From: Rhizobium freirei PRF 81
Lineage (GTDB): Bacteria > Pseudomonadota > Alphaproteobacteria > Rhizobiales > Rhizobiaceae
Assembly (NCBI RefSeq): GCF_000359745.1
Contig: NZ_AQHN01000056.1
Location: 372,001-436,000, forward strand
Reading direction: 5' to 3'
Length of the DNA: 64,000 bases
Below the pieces are notes generated by a model, which made no database searches, was not told the origin of the DNA, and saw nothing but the letters and a program-made list of their open reading frames with translations. A program made the position numbers and the translations under genes. Positions 28,604 to 37,138 of the stretch are shown piece by piece; the first letter of the stretch is position 1, and each line of letters opens with the position of its first letter.

Positions 28604-28852
28604 CTACTCATCCCCCGTTTTTACAGGCTTTGCTTTTGCCGCCGGCAGCCCATCCGTCTCGTCGGCCTGGCCGGCGCGGCGCGCCCGCACCTGCTGTTTG
28701 CGCCGCGAAAGATTCTCCCTGAGCTTCTGCGCCGCACGCTCCCGCCGCCGATCCGCCTCGGTGATCTGCGTCACGCCTTCGCCTTCCTCGCCGGGCGTCG
28801 AACCACCCTGCAAAGCCTGCTCTTCATCGATTTTCGTCTTGTCTGCACCCAT
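28604..28852 (-). CDS. Small charged hypothetical protein
   Basis: An 82-residue protein of extreme composition, with an acidic N-terminal half (DEEQ, GEEGEG) and a basic middle (RRRERAAQKLRENLSRRKQQ), probably helical. No family is recognised. The ATG at 28852 (MGADKTKIDEEQ) is chosen over 28918 because GGAAAAG precedes it, at short spacing. It lies between murA and tRNA-Thr on the minus strand. It could be a conserved rhizobial small protein, but a non-coding frame is not excluded. Confidence 0.5.
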   Translation of the reverse strand: MGADKTKIDEEQALQGGSTPGEEGEGVTQITEADRRRERAAQKLRENLSRRKQQVRARRAGQADETDGLPAAKAKPVKTGDE

Positions 28853-29007
28853 GGCTTTTCCATAGCCGAAAACCTCAGCCTTCAAAAGACCGGCACATTT
28901 TTTCCAACAATCTTTCAAAGAACTTGCAATTTGCGGCTTGCACTCCGCCCCGACCTATGGCAATAGCCGCCTCGCCCAATACGGCGCACCTATCAGCGCC
29001 ACGGATT

Positions 29008-29082
29008 GCTGCTATAGCTCAGGGGTAGAGCACTCCCTTGGTAAGGGAGAGGCCGAGAGTTCAAATCTCTCTAGCAGCACCA
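29008..29082 (+). tRNA. tRNA-Thr (anticodon GGT)
   Basis: The 75 bases form a full cloverleaf. The acceptor GCTGCTA pairs with TAGCAGC, followed by ACCA. The D-arm is AGCTCAGGGGTAGAGC, the anticodon stem is CTCCC-TTGGTAA-GGGAG with GGT, and the T-arm is GAGAG-TTCAAAT-CTCTC. It lies 58 bp from the 3' end of the SIR2/NTPase gene. Confidence 0.95.
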
Positions 29083-29140
29083 GCTTTTCTTGATATCAAC
29101 TGTGGGTATTAACTCCATATATTGCGTAAAGCTAACGCAT

Positions 29141-31594
29141 CTATAGTTTTACTCGCCGCCGAAGTGACGCGACTATCTCAACCACCTCATTTTCCTTCGA
29201 AAATCGATAGTCTGCTGTTGTCAAATGAGACCGCAGGGCATCGCGCTGCTGAGCGTCTAGACTGCCGCCGTGTTCTAGGTATCGGTCCGTTCCTCTGAAA
29301 AGAGCAAGAAAGGGCTGAATTGCCCGTCTGGACCAAAGCGCCTCCTTCTCAATAGCTTTAGCCAAACGATCAAACGCTTCGTTGAAGCTTGCCGTCATGG
29401 AGTATCCTGGAACAAGCATCTGAGTCATCAATATCTTCCCCAGAGTCGTCAGGCCAAATGGATGCAATTCAATTGCTACCGCGTGACGCGCGTGCTGAAC
29501 TGCTTGGTCGAGATGCTCTATCGCATCATCGTCTTCAGAGTTGCGCTGATAGTTCGCCAGATTGAGCAGCGCAACTTGCTCCCAGTAGCGAGAGTTCCAC
29601 TTCCAACGTTCTCTTGTCGCGTCATAGAACTGCTCAGCGGCATTACCAAGAAGCTTTCCCGAGATATCGTCATAGTCGAACAGACGACCAGCAAGACGCG
29701 CCTCGGGTGTTCGCCGCTTGATCGTCGCTCTACTTACGAACGGTTGCAGCTCATTCGCAAGTGATATGAAAGTTCGGAGAAGGCTTGGCCTAAAATTAGA
29801 TATAGCGCGCTCAAGCACATTTTCCGCAAACGTCGAATTCTCCGGAACAACATAATCTCTATCTCGATCAGAATATGCAAGCGGTAAAGGATTTTGACTA
29901 TCGAATTGTTTCCTAATACCTTTTCTTTCGGCCGCACCGAGAAGAATTTCATACCTCAAACCGCCCATAAAACAGTGCTGAGCCAGTGCCGTGCAGAGAT
30001 AGCGGTCAAACTCGTCCTCAGACGCATCACCGATAATATCATCAACGATTCTCTCAAGGGGTTTAAAATCGTTCAATATTCGGCAGCACGCAACCGCAAT
30101 CGGATCTTTAGATAGACGTTTCGCGTAGTTTTTCCTATGCTTAAGTATATCGTGGTCCCCGAGATTTCCTGTTTCGAAGTATTTATCGATCAGACGTTCA
30201 GCGTCGATCTCAGACAGAGTGAGTGAATCCGAAACAGTTAAGTTCGTATCGTGCAACACAGTCTGAAGATAATTTGATCGATATGAGCGCTCTGCGGCCA
30301 ATACAACCACGTCAGATCGATTAACTCTACCAAGTGTTTCGGCGATCGCTGCTGCTTGATCGGCAAAATTGTCAACCAGCACAACAATCGGCCCTTCAAT
30401 CGCATTTAATACTTCTGAGGTCGTCCTATCTATCCGACTTAAAGCGGAACATACGAATGTTTTAATCCCGCGTTTTGCAAGCTCGAATGCTGCTCGCCGA
30501 ATCACGGTTGTCTTTCCAGCACCAGCTCTTTCAGCAAGTAGAAGCAACTTTGCGGGCGACGTCGCGTCCTGCAACATCTGTTCGATCTGAACGACGAGGT
30601 CAGCGCCGGTCGACCTAGCTATATCTAGATTCCCTGCAAGATCCTGCCACGTCGGCAAGTGTCCATATTGGAAGCGTGAATTAGTGGAGGGACTCGCGCT
30701 GCCGGGAATAAGTTCGAAATCAGAGTGAAAGGCAATAGATGCTGATCTAGTAATTCCCGTAGGCATCAATGCCTGGAATTCGTTTGGAATCAATTCTTCT
30801 GGCGTCGGCGGATGGGGGAGTTTCGCTTTACAATATTCGAGAAATTCAGATGTCCAGCCGCGAAAATGAAGAAGATTGTGCCGCCTGCATAAATCGGCAG
30901 TTATTGCATCGTCCTCCTTGGTTACAAGGATTGATGGCCCTCTATCGTCTCGTGAAGTTAATTCTGATCTATAAGACAAATAGTAATCGAGATCCGGCTC
31001 ATCCAGACTGGTTCCCGAAATCACCATCGGCTCGCTTTTGATAAATGTCGATAATACCGACATCCAAGGATTTATTGTCTGCACCTGCTGTATATAATGC
31101 TCTCTTGAAAAGACGTACCCTTTCTCAGGAGCTTGCACATAGCCATGCAAATGTATTACCATAAGCTCTGATAAATTTGACGCTTCCCTGAATTCATCTT
31201 TATAATGAATTGATATTAAGCGTTGCTTTTTTACACTTGAAGTATATTCATTTTCTATTACATCATCTATATTCCATGTAAATAAGCGCTTCCATATAAA
31301 ATGCGACAAGAGCTTCGGCGTCGGGCCTGGATGACATTCGGAAAACCGCTTTGTTACATGAGGTTCGATTTGATCCTCTCTCAAAAGAGAAAAAACCCTC
31401 TGAAGAGAGTGTTTAGAGGCAGCGCCAGTTACTCCACATAGTTCTTCTTTAAAAGACTCCCCGCTAGGCAACAATCCGAATGCATTTCTGGAATCCATGC
31501 TAGCGCCGGCACCCAAAAGTAGATTGTATTGGCCTGCTGCAAGTGATGAAATAAAAGCGTCATGTTGCGACGATGTAATATTCTTGAACGTCAC
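29141..31594 (-). CDS. SIR2 - STAND-like NTPase - helical-repeat protein (putative anti-phage defence)
   Basis: This 817-residue multidomain protein has three parts. The SIR2-like NAD-binding domain (about 15-260) holds LLLGAGASMDS (26-36), WNIDDVIE with the key Asn (near 108), HLHG with the catalytic-type His (near 150) and SGTSLDEPD (near 193-201). A P-loop NTPase follows, with Walker A ERAGAGKTT (355-363), Walker B VVLVDN (404-409) and the Arg-containing AAERSYRS (433-440). The C-terminal region (about 620-800) is helical and TPR-like. In known defence proteins such SIR2 domains degrade NAD+ when phage is sensed. The GTG at 31594 has GGAGGAAAG 7 bp upstream and is preferred to the ATG at 31660. 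The gene is visibly AT-richer than its neighbours and sits alone between tRNA-Thr and ddl, which suggests horizontal gain. Confidence 0.85.
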   Translation of the reverse strand: MTFKNITSSQHDAFISSLAAGQYNLLLGAGASMDSRNAFGLLPSGESFKEELCGVTGAASKHSLQRVFSLLREDQIEPHVTKRFSECHPGPTPKLLSHFIWKRLFTWNIDDVIENEYTSSVKKQRLISIHYKDEFREASNLSELMVIHLHGYVQAPEKGYVFSREHYIQQVQTINPWMSVLSTFIKSEPMVISGTSLDEPDLDYYLSYRSELTSRDDRGPSILVTKEDDAITADLCRRHNLLHFRGWTSEFLEYCKAKLPHPPTPEELIPNEFQALMPTGITRSASIAFHSDFELIPGSASPSTNSRFQYGHLPTWQDLAGNLDIARSTGADLVVQIEQMLQDATSPAKLLLLAERAGAGKTTVIRRAAFELAKRGIKTFVCSALSRIDRTTSEVLNAIEGPIVVLVDNFADQAAAIAETLGRVNRSDVVVLAAERSYRSNYLQTVLHDTNLTVSDSLTLSEIDAERLIDKYFETGNLGDHDILKHRKNYAKRLSKDPIAVACCRILNDFKPLERIVDDIIGDASEDEFDRYLCTALAQHCFMGGLRYEILLGAAERKGIRKQFDSQNPLPLAYSDRDRDYVVPENSTFAENVLERAISNFRPSLLRTFISLANELQPFVSRATIKRRTPEARLAGRLFDYDDISGKLLGNAAEQFYDATRERWKWNSRYWEQVALLNLANYQRNSEDDDAIEHLDQAVQHARHAVAIELHPFGLTTLGKILMTQMLVPGYSMTASFNEAFDRLAKAIEKEALWSRRAIQPFLALFRGTDRYLEHGGSLDAQQRDALRSHLTTADYRFSKENEVVEIVASLRRRVKL

Positions 31595-31631
31595 CAGCTT
31601 TCCTCCGAACGCGCACGCGGACTCTACATTT

Positions 31632-31671
31632 TTTATGTGCGAGCCGCCATAAGTTGCCAACGCTTGGCAAC
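31632..31671 (-). promoter_or_regulatory. Promoter of the SIR2/NTPase gene with palindrome over the -35 box
   Basis: On the minus strand TTGGCA (31655-31660) and CATAAA (31632-31637) are separated by 17 bp, a good sigma-70 layout about 40-70 bp before the GTG start. The -35 box is part of a perfect palindrome with 8-bp arms, GTTGCCAA-CGC-TTGGCAAC (31653-31671). A bound repressor would block the promoter. Confidence 0.6.
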
Positions 31672-31676
31672 GTTGA

Positions 31677-31689
31677 TCAGTGTCACTGA
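31677..31689. promoter_or_regulatory. Second palindrome TCAGTG-T-CACTGA
   Basis: Perfect 6-bp arms with a 1-bp centre lie 5 bp beyond the promoter palindrome, just upstream of the -35 box of the SIR2/NTPase gene. It may be a site for an activator or a second operator. Confidence 0.4.
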
Positions 31690-31752
31690 CTTTCTCACAT
31701 GGAGCTTATCTTGCCACAAAGCAAAACGATTTGTTGATTGCGACCGCAAGAG

Positions 31753-31773
31753 AAAGCAATCCAAGATTGCTTT
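31753..31773. repeat. Perfect 9-bp stem with 3-nt loop
   Basis: AAAGCAATC (31753-31761) pairs fully with GATTGCTTT (31765-31773). It lies in the 439-bp gap between the SIR2/NTPase gene and ddl. There is no strong T run on either strand, so its role (terminator, operator or element boundary) is open. The remainder of the gap up to 32033 shows only promoter-like sequence for ddl. Confidence 0.45.
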
Positions 31774-32033
31774 AAGCTACATCACATTCAATCAAACGAA
31801 AATAGGCGTCAGGAAGTTGGAAACCCGGTCGGATCGCCTGAGCGAAGTAGTTTGCCATTTCCGGGCGTCTGAGGGCGCAAACAAGTAGACAGAAAGCATC
31901 GCTTTAGCCATTCATACGAATGGGCGCCAGTACGCTATTGTTGAAGGTCACCACCCCTACCCCAATTCCGCTGCAATCCCCCGTATAACCCCTTCTCCCA
32001 TCACATCCGCCTTGGCCCGGGAGAGAAGCCTCT

Positions 32034-33098
32034 ATGTCGAAACTACGCGTCGCCGTTCTGTTTGGTGGCCAGTCCACCGAGCATGAGGTTTCCGTCATGT
32101 CGGCCCGCAATGTCGTCAAGGCGATCGATGGCGGCAGATATGAGATCGTACCGATCCTGATCGATCGCGCCGGGCGCTGGCTGCTGGTGGAGAAAAAGGG
32201 CGGCGCGTTGCCGGAGCCGGTTGCCTATGAAGGCAGGCAAGTCTGCCTGGTTCCGGGCGGCGAGGGCCGGCTGATGGCGCTGGAAGGTGCTGGCGCGCGC
32301 GAACTGCCTGCGGTCGACGTACTGTTTCCGGTGCTGCATGGGCTGAACGGCGAGGATGGCTCCATTCAGGGCCTCGCCCAGATCGTCGGCCTCCCCCTCG
32401 TCGGCTGCGGCATTCTGGGCTCGGCCAACGCGATCGACAAGGACATGGCAAAGCGCCTGCTGCGCGAGGCCGGCCTGCCGGTGGCGCGCTCCGTCACGCT
32501 GACGCGCGGCGAAAAACCTGACTTCGAGGAGATCGCAGCCACGCTCGGCTCGCCCGTCTTCGTAAAACCCACGCGCCAGGGCTCGTCGGTCGGCGTCAGC
32601 AAGGTGCAGGATGCCGTAGCGTTCGAAAGCGCGCTGGCCGAGGCCTTCCGGCATGACCGCAAGGTGCTGGTGGAGGAGTTCGTGCGCGCCCGCGAGATCG
32701 AATGCGCCGTGCTGGAACAGCCTGACGGTACGCTCTTCGTATCCGTGCCGGGCGAGATCACGACGGCCACGACCCACGGCTTCTATTCCTACGAGGCGAA
32801 ATATCTCGATCAGCATGGCGCCGTCGTCACCGTGCCGGCGGATATTCCGGCCGAGACGGCCGACGTGCTGAAGCGGATGGCGGCCGATGGTTTTCGCGCG
32901 CTCGGCTGCGAGGGGCTGGCGCGCGTCGATTTCTTCTTGGCGCCGGATGGAAGCGTCGTCATCAACGAGATCAACACCATGCCCGGCTTCACCAATATCA
33001 GCATGTATCCCAAGGCCATGGGCGCCTCCGGCATTTCCTATCCGGAGCTTGTCAGCCGCCTGATCGAGCATGGGCTTGCTCGGGCGCGGCAAACCTAG
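32034..33098 (+). CDS. ddlA: D-alanine--D-alanine ligase
   Basis: This 354-residue ATP-grasp ligase joins two D-alanines for the peptidoglycan stem peptide. The first signature is HGLNGEDGSIQG (about 102-113) and the second NEINTMPGFTNISMYP (about 312-327). The ATP-binding Lys and Glu loops lie between them. The length fits the long (DdlA/VanA-like) form. The ATG follows a purine-rich GGGAGAGAAG. It stands outside the main mur cluster, so a second ddl elsewhere in the genome is likely (inference). Confidence 0.93.
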   Translation: MSKLRVAVLFGGQSTEHEVSVMSARNVVKAIDGGRYEIVPILIDRAGRWLLVEKKGGALPEPVAYEGRQVCLVPGGEGRLMALEGAGARELPAVDVLFPVLHGLNGEDGSIQGLAQIVGLPLVGCGILGSANAIDKDMAKRLLREAGLPVARSVTLTRGEKPDFEEIAATLGSPVFVKPTRQGSSVGVSKVQDAVAFESALAEAFRHDRKVLVEEFVRAREIECAVLEQPDGTLFVSVPGEITTATTHGFYSYEAKYLDQHGAVVTVPADIPAETADVLKRMAADGFRALGCEGLARVDFFLAPDGSVVINEINTMPGFTNISMYPKAMGASGISYPELVSRLIEHGLARARQT

Positions 33099-33122
33099 TT
33101 CGCAGGTCGGCGACGCACGCCC

Positions 33123-33470
33123 TCAGACCTTTTCCGTCTTCTTGGTCTTGACCTTCGGCTCGACAGGCGCATCGGGCGTCGGTGCCAGCAGCTTTCTGAG
33201 CGAGGCGATCTTGTCCTTCACCAGCGGGCGGAAGCGGCTGGCGCGATAGGGCATGTCGGCGGCGCCATAACCTTCCGGGCCGTCATCATTGCCGCGATGG
33301 ATCTCCTCCAGCTTCACGCCGATGAAGGTGCCGTCGACATAATGCGTGTATTCGCCGACCCAGCGGATGGTGTAGATCGTTCCCTTGCGGATCAGCTGAT
33401 CGATGCTGACATGCTTGAACTTGTCGTCGATGCAGACGACCTTCTGGCCCACATGGAAATCGTAACTCAC
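33123..33470 (-). CDS. Uncharacterised SH3-like small protein
   Basis: This 115-residue protein starts at a GTG with AAGGAGG 5 bp upstream. The N-terminal 75 residues (FHVGQKVVCIDD, GTIYTIRWVGEY, TFIGVKLEEI) look like a small beta-barrel of SH3/KOW type with repeated short strands. The C-terminal 35 residues are lysine- and proline-rich (VKTKKTEKV). No named family is recognised. It converges on ddl with a 24-bp gap. The excellent ribosome-binding site argues that it is translated. Confidence 0.7.
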   Translation of the reverse strand: MSYDFHVGQKVVCIDDKFKHVSIDQLIRKGTIYTIRWVGEYTHYVDGTFIGVKLEEIHRGNDDGPEGYGAADMPYRASRFRPLVKDKIASLRKLLAPTPDAPVEPKVKTKKTEKV

Positions 33471-33611
33471 CCTGCCCTCCTTGAAGCAGTCGAAGCAACT
33501 CGGCCGCGTCGTTCAGATACAAGCATAGCCGCATATGCGCCAGTGGGTAAACGCGAGCTGAGGTCGCAGCCACACTGATGAAATAGCAGGCAGTTGCGTA
33601 TGGGCAGGTTA

Positions 33612-33747
33612 GCCCCTCATCCGTCCTCTCACAGTTTCGCTTCGCTCGACCGTTCGAGTCCACCTTCTCCCCGCATGCGGGGCGAAGGGGTTTGAGAGCA
33701 TCGCCCCCTCTCCCCGTCAAAACGCGGAGAGGGCTGGGGTGAGGGGC
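33612..33747. repeat. RIME-like intergenic palindromic repeat, copy 1
   Basis: The element is bounded by GCCCCTCATCCG and GGTGAGGGGC. It holds two imperfect stem-loops built from CTTCTCCCCG and CCCTCTCCCCG words with their complements. The form matches rhizobial intergenic mosaic elements. The related copy is at 60395-60543. The 164 bp after it contain only the start region of the kinase gene. Confidence 0.7.
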
Positions 33748-33911
33748 ACTTTTGTTCCATATGCGATAGCCTTGCATGAATCGGTGACAAAGCAACCCGT
33801 TGACATCCTTCATGGAAGGCTGAAGATTGCGCTTCGTCCGAGCAGCCGTAAGGCCTGGCTTTCACGTCCGTATCCGATACCCGCAAGGCCCGCTGAAGGC
33901 TCGTTAAGTTG

Positions 33912-35093
33912 ATGCCCACCCTCCGCCTCATCGCTGACGACCTCACCGGCGCGCTCGATACCGCAGTCGAATTCGTCGGTGTCTACGGGCCGATCGAGGT
34001 GCAGCGGGAAGATGCGCTGCCGGCAAACCTGCCGGATTGCCTGGCGGTCGATAGCGGCACCCGCGAGAAAACGGCCGCCGAAGCCGAGATGATCGTCGGC
34101 GGCATCGCGCCGCTGCTGGAGGGCGCCGATCTTGCCTTCAAAAAGGTGGATAGCCTGTTTCGCGGCCCCTGGGCGGTAGAGCTCGCCGCCTGCTTTCGGC
34201 TTGGCCACTGGCGGCATTGCATTCTCGCGCCGGCCTTTCCGCATCACGGACGGCACACGAGGGGCGGACGACAGGTGCTGTTTGCCGGGAAAGACGCCTG
34301 GCGCGATGTCAGCGGCGATCTTGTTGCTCACTTGCGCGCGGAGGGACTGCCAGCCTTCAATACGACGCTTGGCCCTGAAAACCAGCCCATTCCCGATGGC
34401 ATCCATGTTTTCGATGCCCATTCGGACGACGATCTGGATGCCGTCATCGCATGGGTCTCCTCGCAGCTGGAGGGACCGGTCCTCTGGAGCGGCACCGGCG
34501 GGCTGGCCCAGGCCCTTGCACGGAATATCGACCTGGCGACGCATCATCGCCTTCATCCCGAAAAACACTCAGGCAAAAAGCGCACGGCGCTTGCCGTGCC
34601 CGTTTCGCGCCGGCTGCAAAGGCCGGTGCTCGGCCTGTTCGGCTCCGATCAGCCGATCACTTTGGCGCAGCTCCAGGCCTGCGGTCCTTATTGGCTGAAG
34701 CTTGCGGAAGGTGCGGATGCCGATGCCGTCGATCACCAGATCCAGCAGGGCGGCGTCGCCATGGTTAGCCTCGACCTACCGATGGGGCTCGAGCGCGACG
34801 ACGCAGCAAGACGCATCGCAGCAACTTTCGGCGGCATCGCCAAAGCGCTGCGGGCCCCCGCCACATTGATTGTCGCCGGTGGCGAGACCTTGAGAAATCT
34901 CTGCGCGGCGCTCGACGTCACCGCCCTCAGCATTACCGGCCAGGCAGCGCCCGGCCTTCCACGCTCGACGATTGTCGGTGGCCCTTGGGAAGGCACCACG
35001 GTCATCTCCAAGTCGGGCGCATTCGGCGGCCCGACCCTATGGCGCGATCTCCTGAGTGAAAACGCGCTGATCGCCGGAGGAGAAGAACCATGA
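33912..35093 (+). CDS. dtnK: Four-carbon acid sugar kinase (DUF1537, D-threonate kinase-like)
   Basis: This 393-residue kinase of the DUF1537 family phosphorylates four-carbon sugar acids. The N-terminal domain starts with LRLIADDLTGALDTAVEF (about 4-21). The C-terminal nucleotide-binding part contains LIVAGGETLRNLC and VISKSGAFGG (near 365-378). It overlaps the pdxA2 gene by 4 bp. In the known D-threonate pathway the kinase makes D-threonate 4-phosphate for PdxA2. D-erythronate is an alternative substrate in related kinases. The ATG at 33912, with GAAGG about 11 bp upstream, is preferred to the preceding TTG. Confidence 0.87.
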   Translation: MPTLRLIADDLTGALDTAVEFVGVYGPIEVQREDALPANLPDCLAVDSGTREKTAAEAEMIVGGIAPLLEGADLAFKKVDSLFRGPWAVELAACFRLGHWRHCILAPAFPHHGRHTRGGRQVLFAGKDAWRDVSGDLVAHLRAEGLPAFNTTLGPENQPIPDGIHVFDAHSDDDLDAVIAWVSSQLEGPVLWSGTGGLAQALARNIDLATHHRLHPEKHSGKKRTALAVPVSRRLQRPVLGLFGSDQPITLAQLQACGPYWLKLAEGADADAVDHQIQQGGVAMVSLDLPMGLERDDAARRIAATFGGIAKALRAPATLIVAGGETLRNLCAALDVTALSITGQAAPGLPRSTIVGGPWEGTTVISKSGAFGGPTLWRDLLSENALIAGGEEP

Positions 35094-36106
35094 CGCGGCA
35101 TCTGGCAATCACCATGGGCGATCCCGCCGGCATCGGTCCGGAAATCATCGTCAAGGCCGCAGCCCGGCTGAAGGATCGACTTGATCAAGGTAAGCTGAAG
35201 CTAACGATTATCGGCAGTGGCCCTGCCTTGCTGCGCGCAGAAAAGCAACTCGGCCTCGACATCGAAATCCCAGAAGTGCAGATGGAAGGTGACTGGCCGA
35301 ACCTCTGCTTCATCCAGGCCGATGCCGAGGGCGAACCTATCCTGCCGGGCCAACTTTCCGCCGATGGCGGCCGCATGGCCTTCAAGGCGATCGAGAAGGG
35401 CGTTCAGCTCGCCATGTCAGGCAAGGTCGGCGGCATCGTCACCGCGCCGCTCAACAAGGAAGCGCTGAACAAGGCCGGCTTCCATTATGCCGGCCATACC
35501 GAACTGCTGGCGGAACTCACCGGTGCGCGCGGCTCGGTGATGATGCTCGCCCATGGCAGTATGCGCGTCAGCCACGTCACCACCCATGTCGCGCTGGAGG
35601 ATGTGCCGAAGCGCCTGACGCCCGAGCGGCTGCGTCTCGTCATCGACCTCACGCACAAGGCGCTCAAAAATCTCGGCATCGCCAGCCCGAAGATTGCGGT
35701 GGCGGCGCTCAATCCGCATGCCGGCGAAGGCGGGCTCTTCGGCCGTCAGGATATCGATATCTCCGCGCCCACCATCGCCAAGGCCGTCGAAGATGGGCTC
35801 GATATCGTCGGCCCCGTCCCCGGCGACACCGTCTTCGTCAAGCTGCGCGCCGGCCAGTATGATGCCGTCATCGCCATGTATCACGATCAGGGACATATCC
35901 CGGTCAAGCTGCTGGGTTTCGAGATCGACCCGGCAACCGGCAAATGGATGGATCTTTCCGGCGTCAATATCACGCTTGGCCTGCCGATCGTGCGCACCTC
36001 CGTCGATCACGGCACGGCCTTCGACATCGCCGGCAAGGGCATCGCCAATGAGCGCAGCCTGATCGAGGCGATCGAATTCGCCGAAAGGCTTGCGGCCGGC
36101 CGTTAG
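35090..36106 (+). CDS. pdxA2: PdxA-family 4-phosphothreonate dehydrogenase (PdxA2)
   Basis: This 338-residue NAD-dependent dehydrogenase/decarboxylase is of the PdxA family. It begins with MTRHLAITMGDPAGIGPEI. The metal ligands are the His residues in HYAGHTELLAE, LNPHAGEGGLFG and YHDQGHIPVKLLGF. It is coupled to a DUF1537 kinase, the hallmark of the PdxA2 branch, which converts D-threonate 4-phosphate to dihydroxyacetone phosphate and CO2. Vitamin B6 synthesis by PdxA is the alternative, but the context argues against it. No transporter gene is adjacent. Confidence 0.87.
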   Translation: MTRHLAITMGDPAGIGPEIIVKAAARLKDRLDQGKLKLTIIGSGPALLRAEKQLGLDIEIPEVQMEGDWPNLCFIQADAEGEPILPGQLSADGGRMAFKAIEKGVQLAMSGKVGGIVTAPLNKEALNKAGFHYAGHTELLAELTGARGSVMMLAHGSMRVSHVTTHVALEDVPKRLTPERLRLVIDLTHKALKNLGIASPKIAVAALNPHAGEGGLFGRQDIDISAPTIAKAVEDGLDIVGPVPGDTVFVKLRAGQYDAVIAMYHDQGHIPVKLLGFEIDPATGKWMDLSGVNITLGLPIVRTSVDHGTAFDIAGKGIANERSLIEAIEFAERLAAGR

Positions 36107-36111
36107 GAGCC

Positions 36112-37026
36112 CTAGAGGACCGCCGATGTCTCGCCAAGGAGCTGATCGGTGCGCTCGGCGAGCAGCGTAAGGAAGGCTTTCGTCCTCGCCGCAGGGCGCG
36201 GTCCTGGCGGATAGATGGCATGGACGTCCACTCGCCTGAACTCATAGGAGGGCAGTACCGGAACGAGCCTTCCTTCGGCGATTTCCCGGCCGCAGACGGG
36301 AGCGAACAATGCGCCTATTCCCCTTTCCGCCAGCACCGCCTCCATGAGTGGCCTCCAGTGATTGACGCGCCATGCGGTACGGATGGGCACTTCTATCGGC
36401 GCGCCGTCTGGACCGATCAGATGCAACCGCTCATCCGCCGCGAAACCGGCGACCCTGATGAAGGGGTGCGCCGCAAGCTCCATCGGTTCACGCAGCAGCC
36501 CGTGCCGCTCGATATAGCCGGGAGCAGCCAGCGCGAGCCGCCGCATCGTCCCCAGCCGACGGGCAATGAAATTGCCGCTGCCGATCTCGCCGATGCGGAT
36601 GGAGAGATCCACGCCCTCGGTCATCGGATCGACAAAGCGATCATTCAAGGTCACATCGATCGCCAGAGCCGGATGCCGTGTCTGGAATTCGACGAGCAGC
36701 TTCGGCAATGTCATCTCTCCAAGCCCATGCGGCGCTGCGATCCGAAACGTTCCGGTCAGCGACGTCTCAGCTGAAGCGACGGAAGCCTCCGCTTCCTCGG
36801 CGGCTTCTATGGCACGTTTGGCATAGTCGTAGAAGCGCGCGCCGGCGTCGGTCGCCTGCACCGAGCGCGTCGTCCGGTAGAGGAGCCGCGCCCCCAGATG
36901 CTTCTCCAGCTTCTCGACGCGTTCGCTGACGGTGGGCTGACCGAGGCCGAGATCGCGGGCGGCGGCCGAAAGGCTGCCGCGTTCGACGACACGAGTGAAG
37001 ATGCGCATGGCGGAAAGCATATCCAT
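36112..37026 (-). CDS. LysR-family transcriptional regulator
   Basis: This 304-residue regulator has the N-terminal winged helix (about 1-60, text GSLSAAARDLGLGQPTVSERVEKLEKHL) and the LysR effector domain (about 90-290, in the CrgA/AaeR-like branch with SIRIGEIGSGNFIARRLG). It is divergent from the SDR gene at 37139 with a 112-bp gap. It probably activates or represses that gene with a small-molecule cue. The gap holds a dyad TATCG-N7-CGATA only 11 bp from its start. It converges on pdxA2. Confidence 0.92.
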   Translation of the reverse strand: MDMLSAMRIFTRVVERGSLSAAARDLGLGQPTVSERVEKLEKHLGARLLYRTTRSVQATDAGARFYDYAKRAIEAAEEAEASVASAETSLTGTFRIAAPHGLGEMTLPKLLVEFQTRHPALAIDVTLNDRFVDPMTEGVDLSIRIGEIGSGNFIARRLGTMRRLALAAPGYIERHGLLREPMELAAHPFIRVAGFAADERLHLIGPDGAPIEVPIRTAWRVNHWRPLMEAVLAERGIGALFAPVCGREIAEGRLVPVLPSYEFRRVDVHAIYPPGPRPAARTKAFLTLLAERTDQLLGETSAVL

Positions 37027-37036
37027 GACAGTATTC

Positions 37037-37053
37037 TATCGCCTTTTACGATA
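37037..37053. promoter_or_regulatory. LysR-type dyad TATCG-N7-CGATA
   Basis: Perfect 5-bp arms at 37037-37041 and 37049-37053 lie in the LysR-SDR divergent gap, with T and A ends in the manner of LysR boxes. It is a probable binding site for the adjacent regulator. Confidence 0.5.
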
Positions 37054-37138
37054 AATGACATCGCTATTCACTTCCTTCCAAAGCATATGCCGATCGACGA
37101 TCTTCGGGCCGGTCAACAATCCAATCGGAGAACCAGTC

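Noticed and set aside
29083..32033. Attachment-site duplication of the tRNA-Thr 3' end
   Set aside because: I scanned for a copy of the last 15-20 tRNA bases on the far side of the SIR2 gene and found none. There is also no integrase gene.
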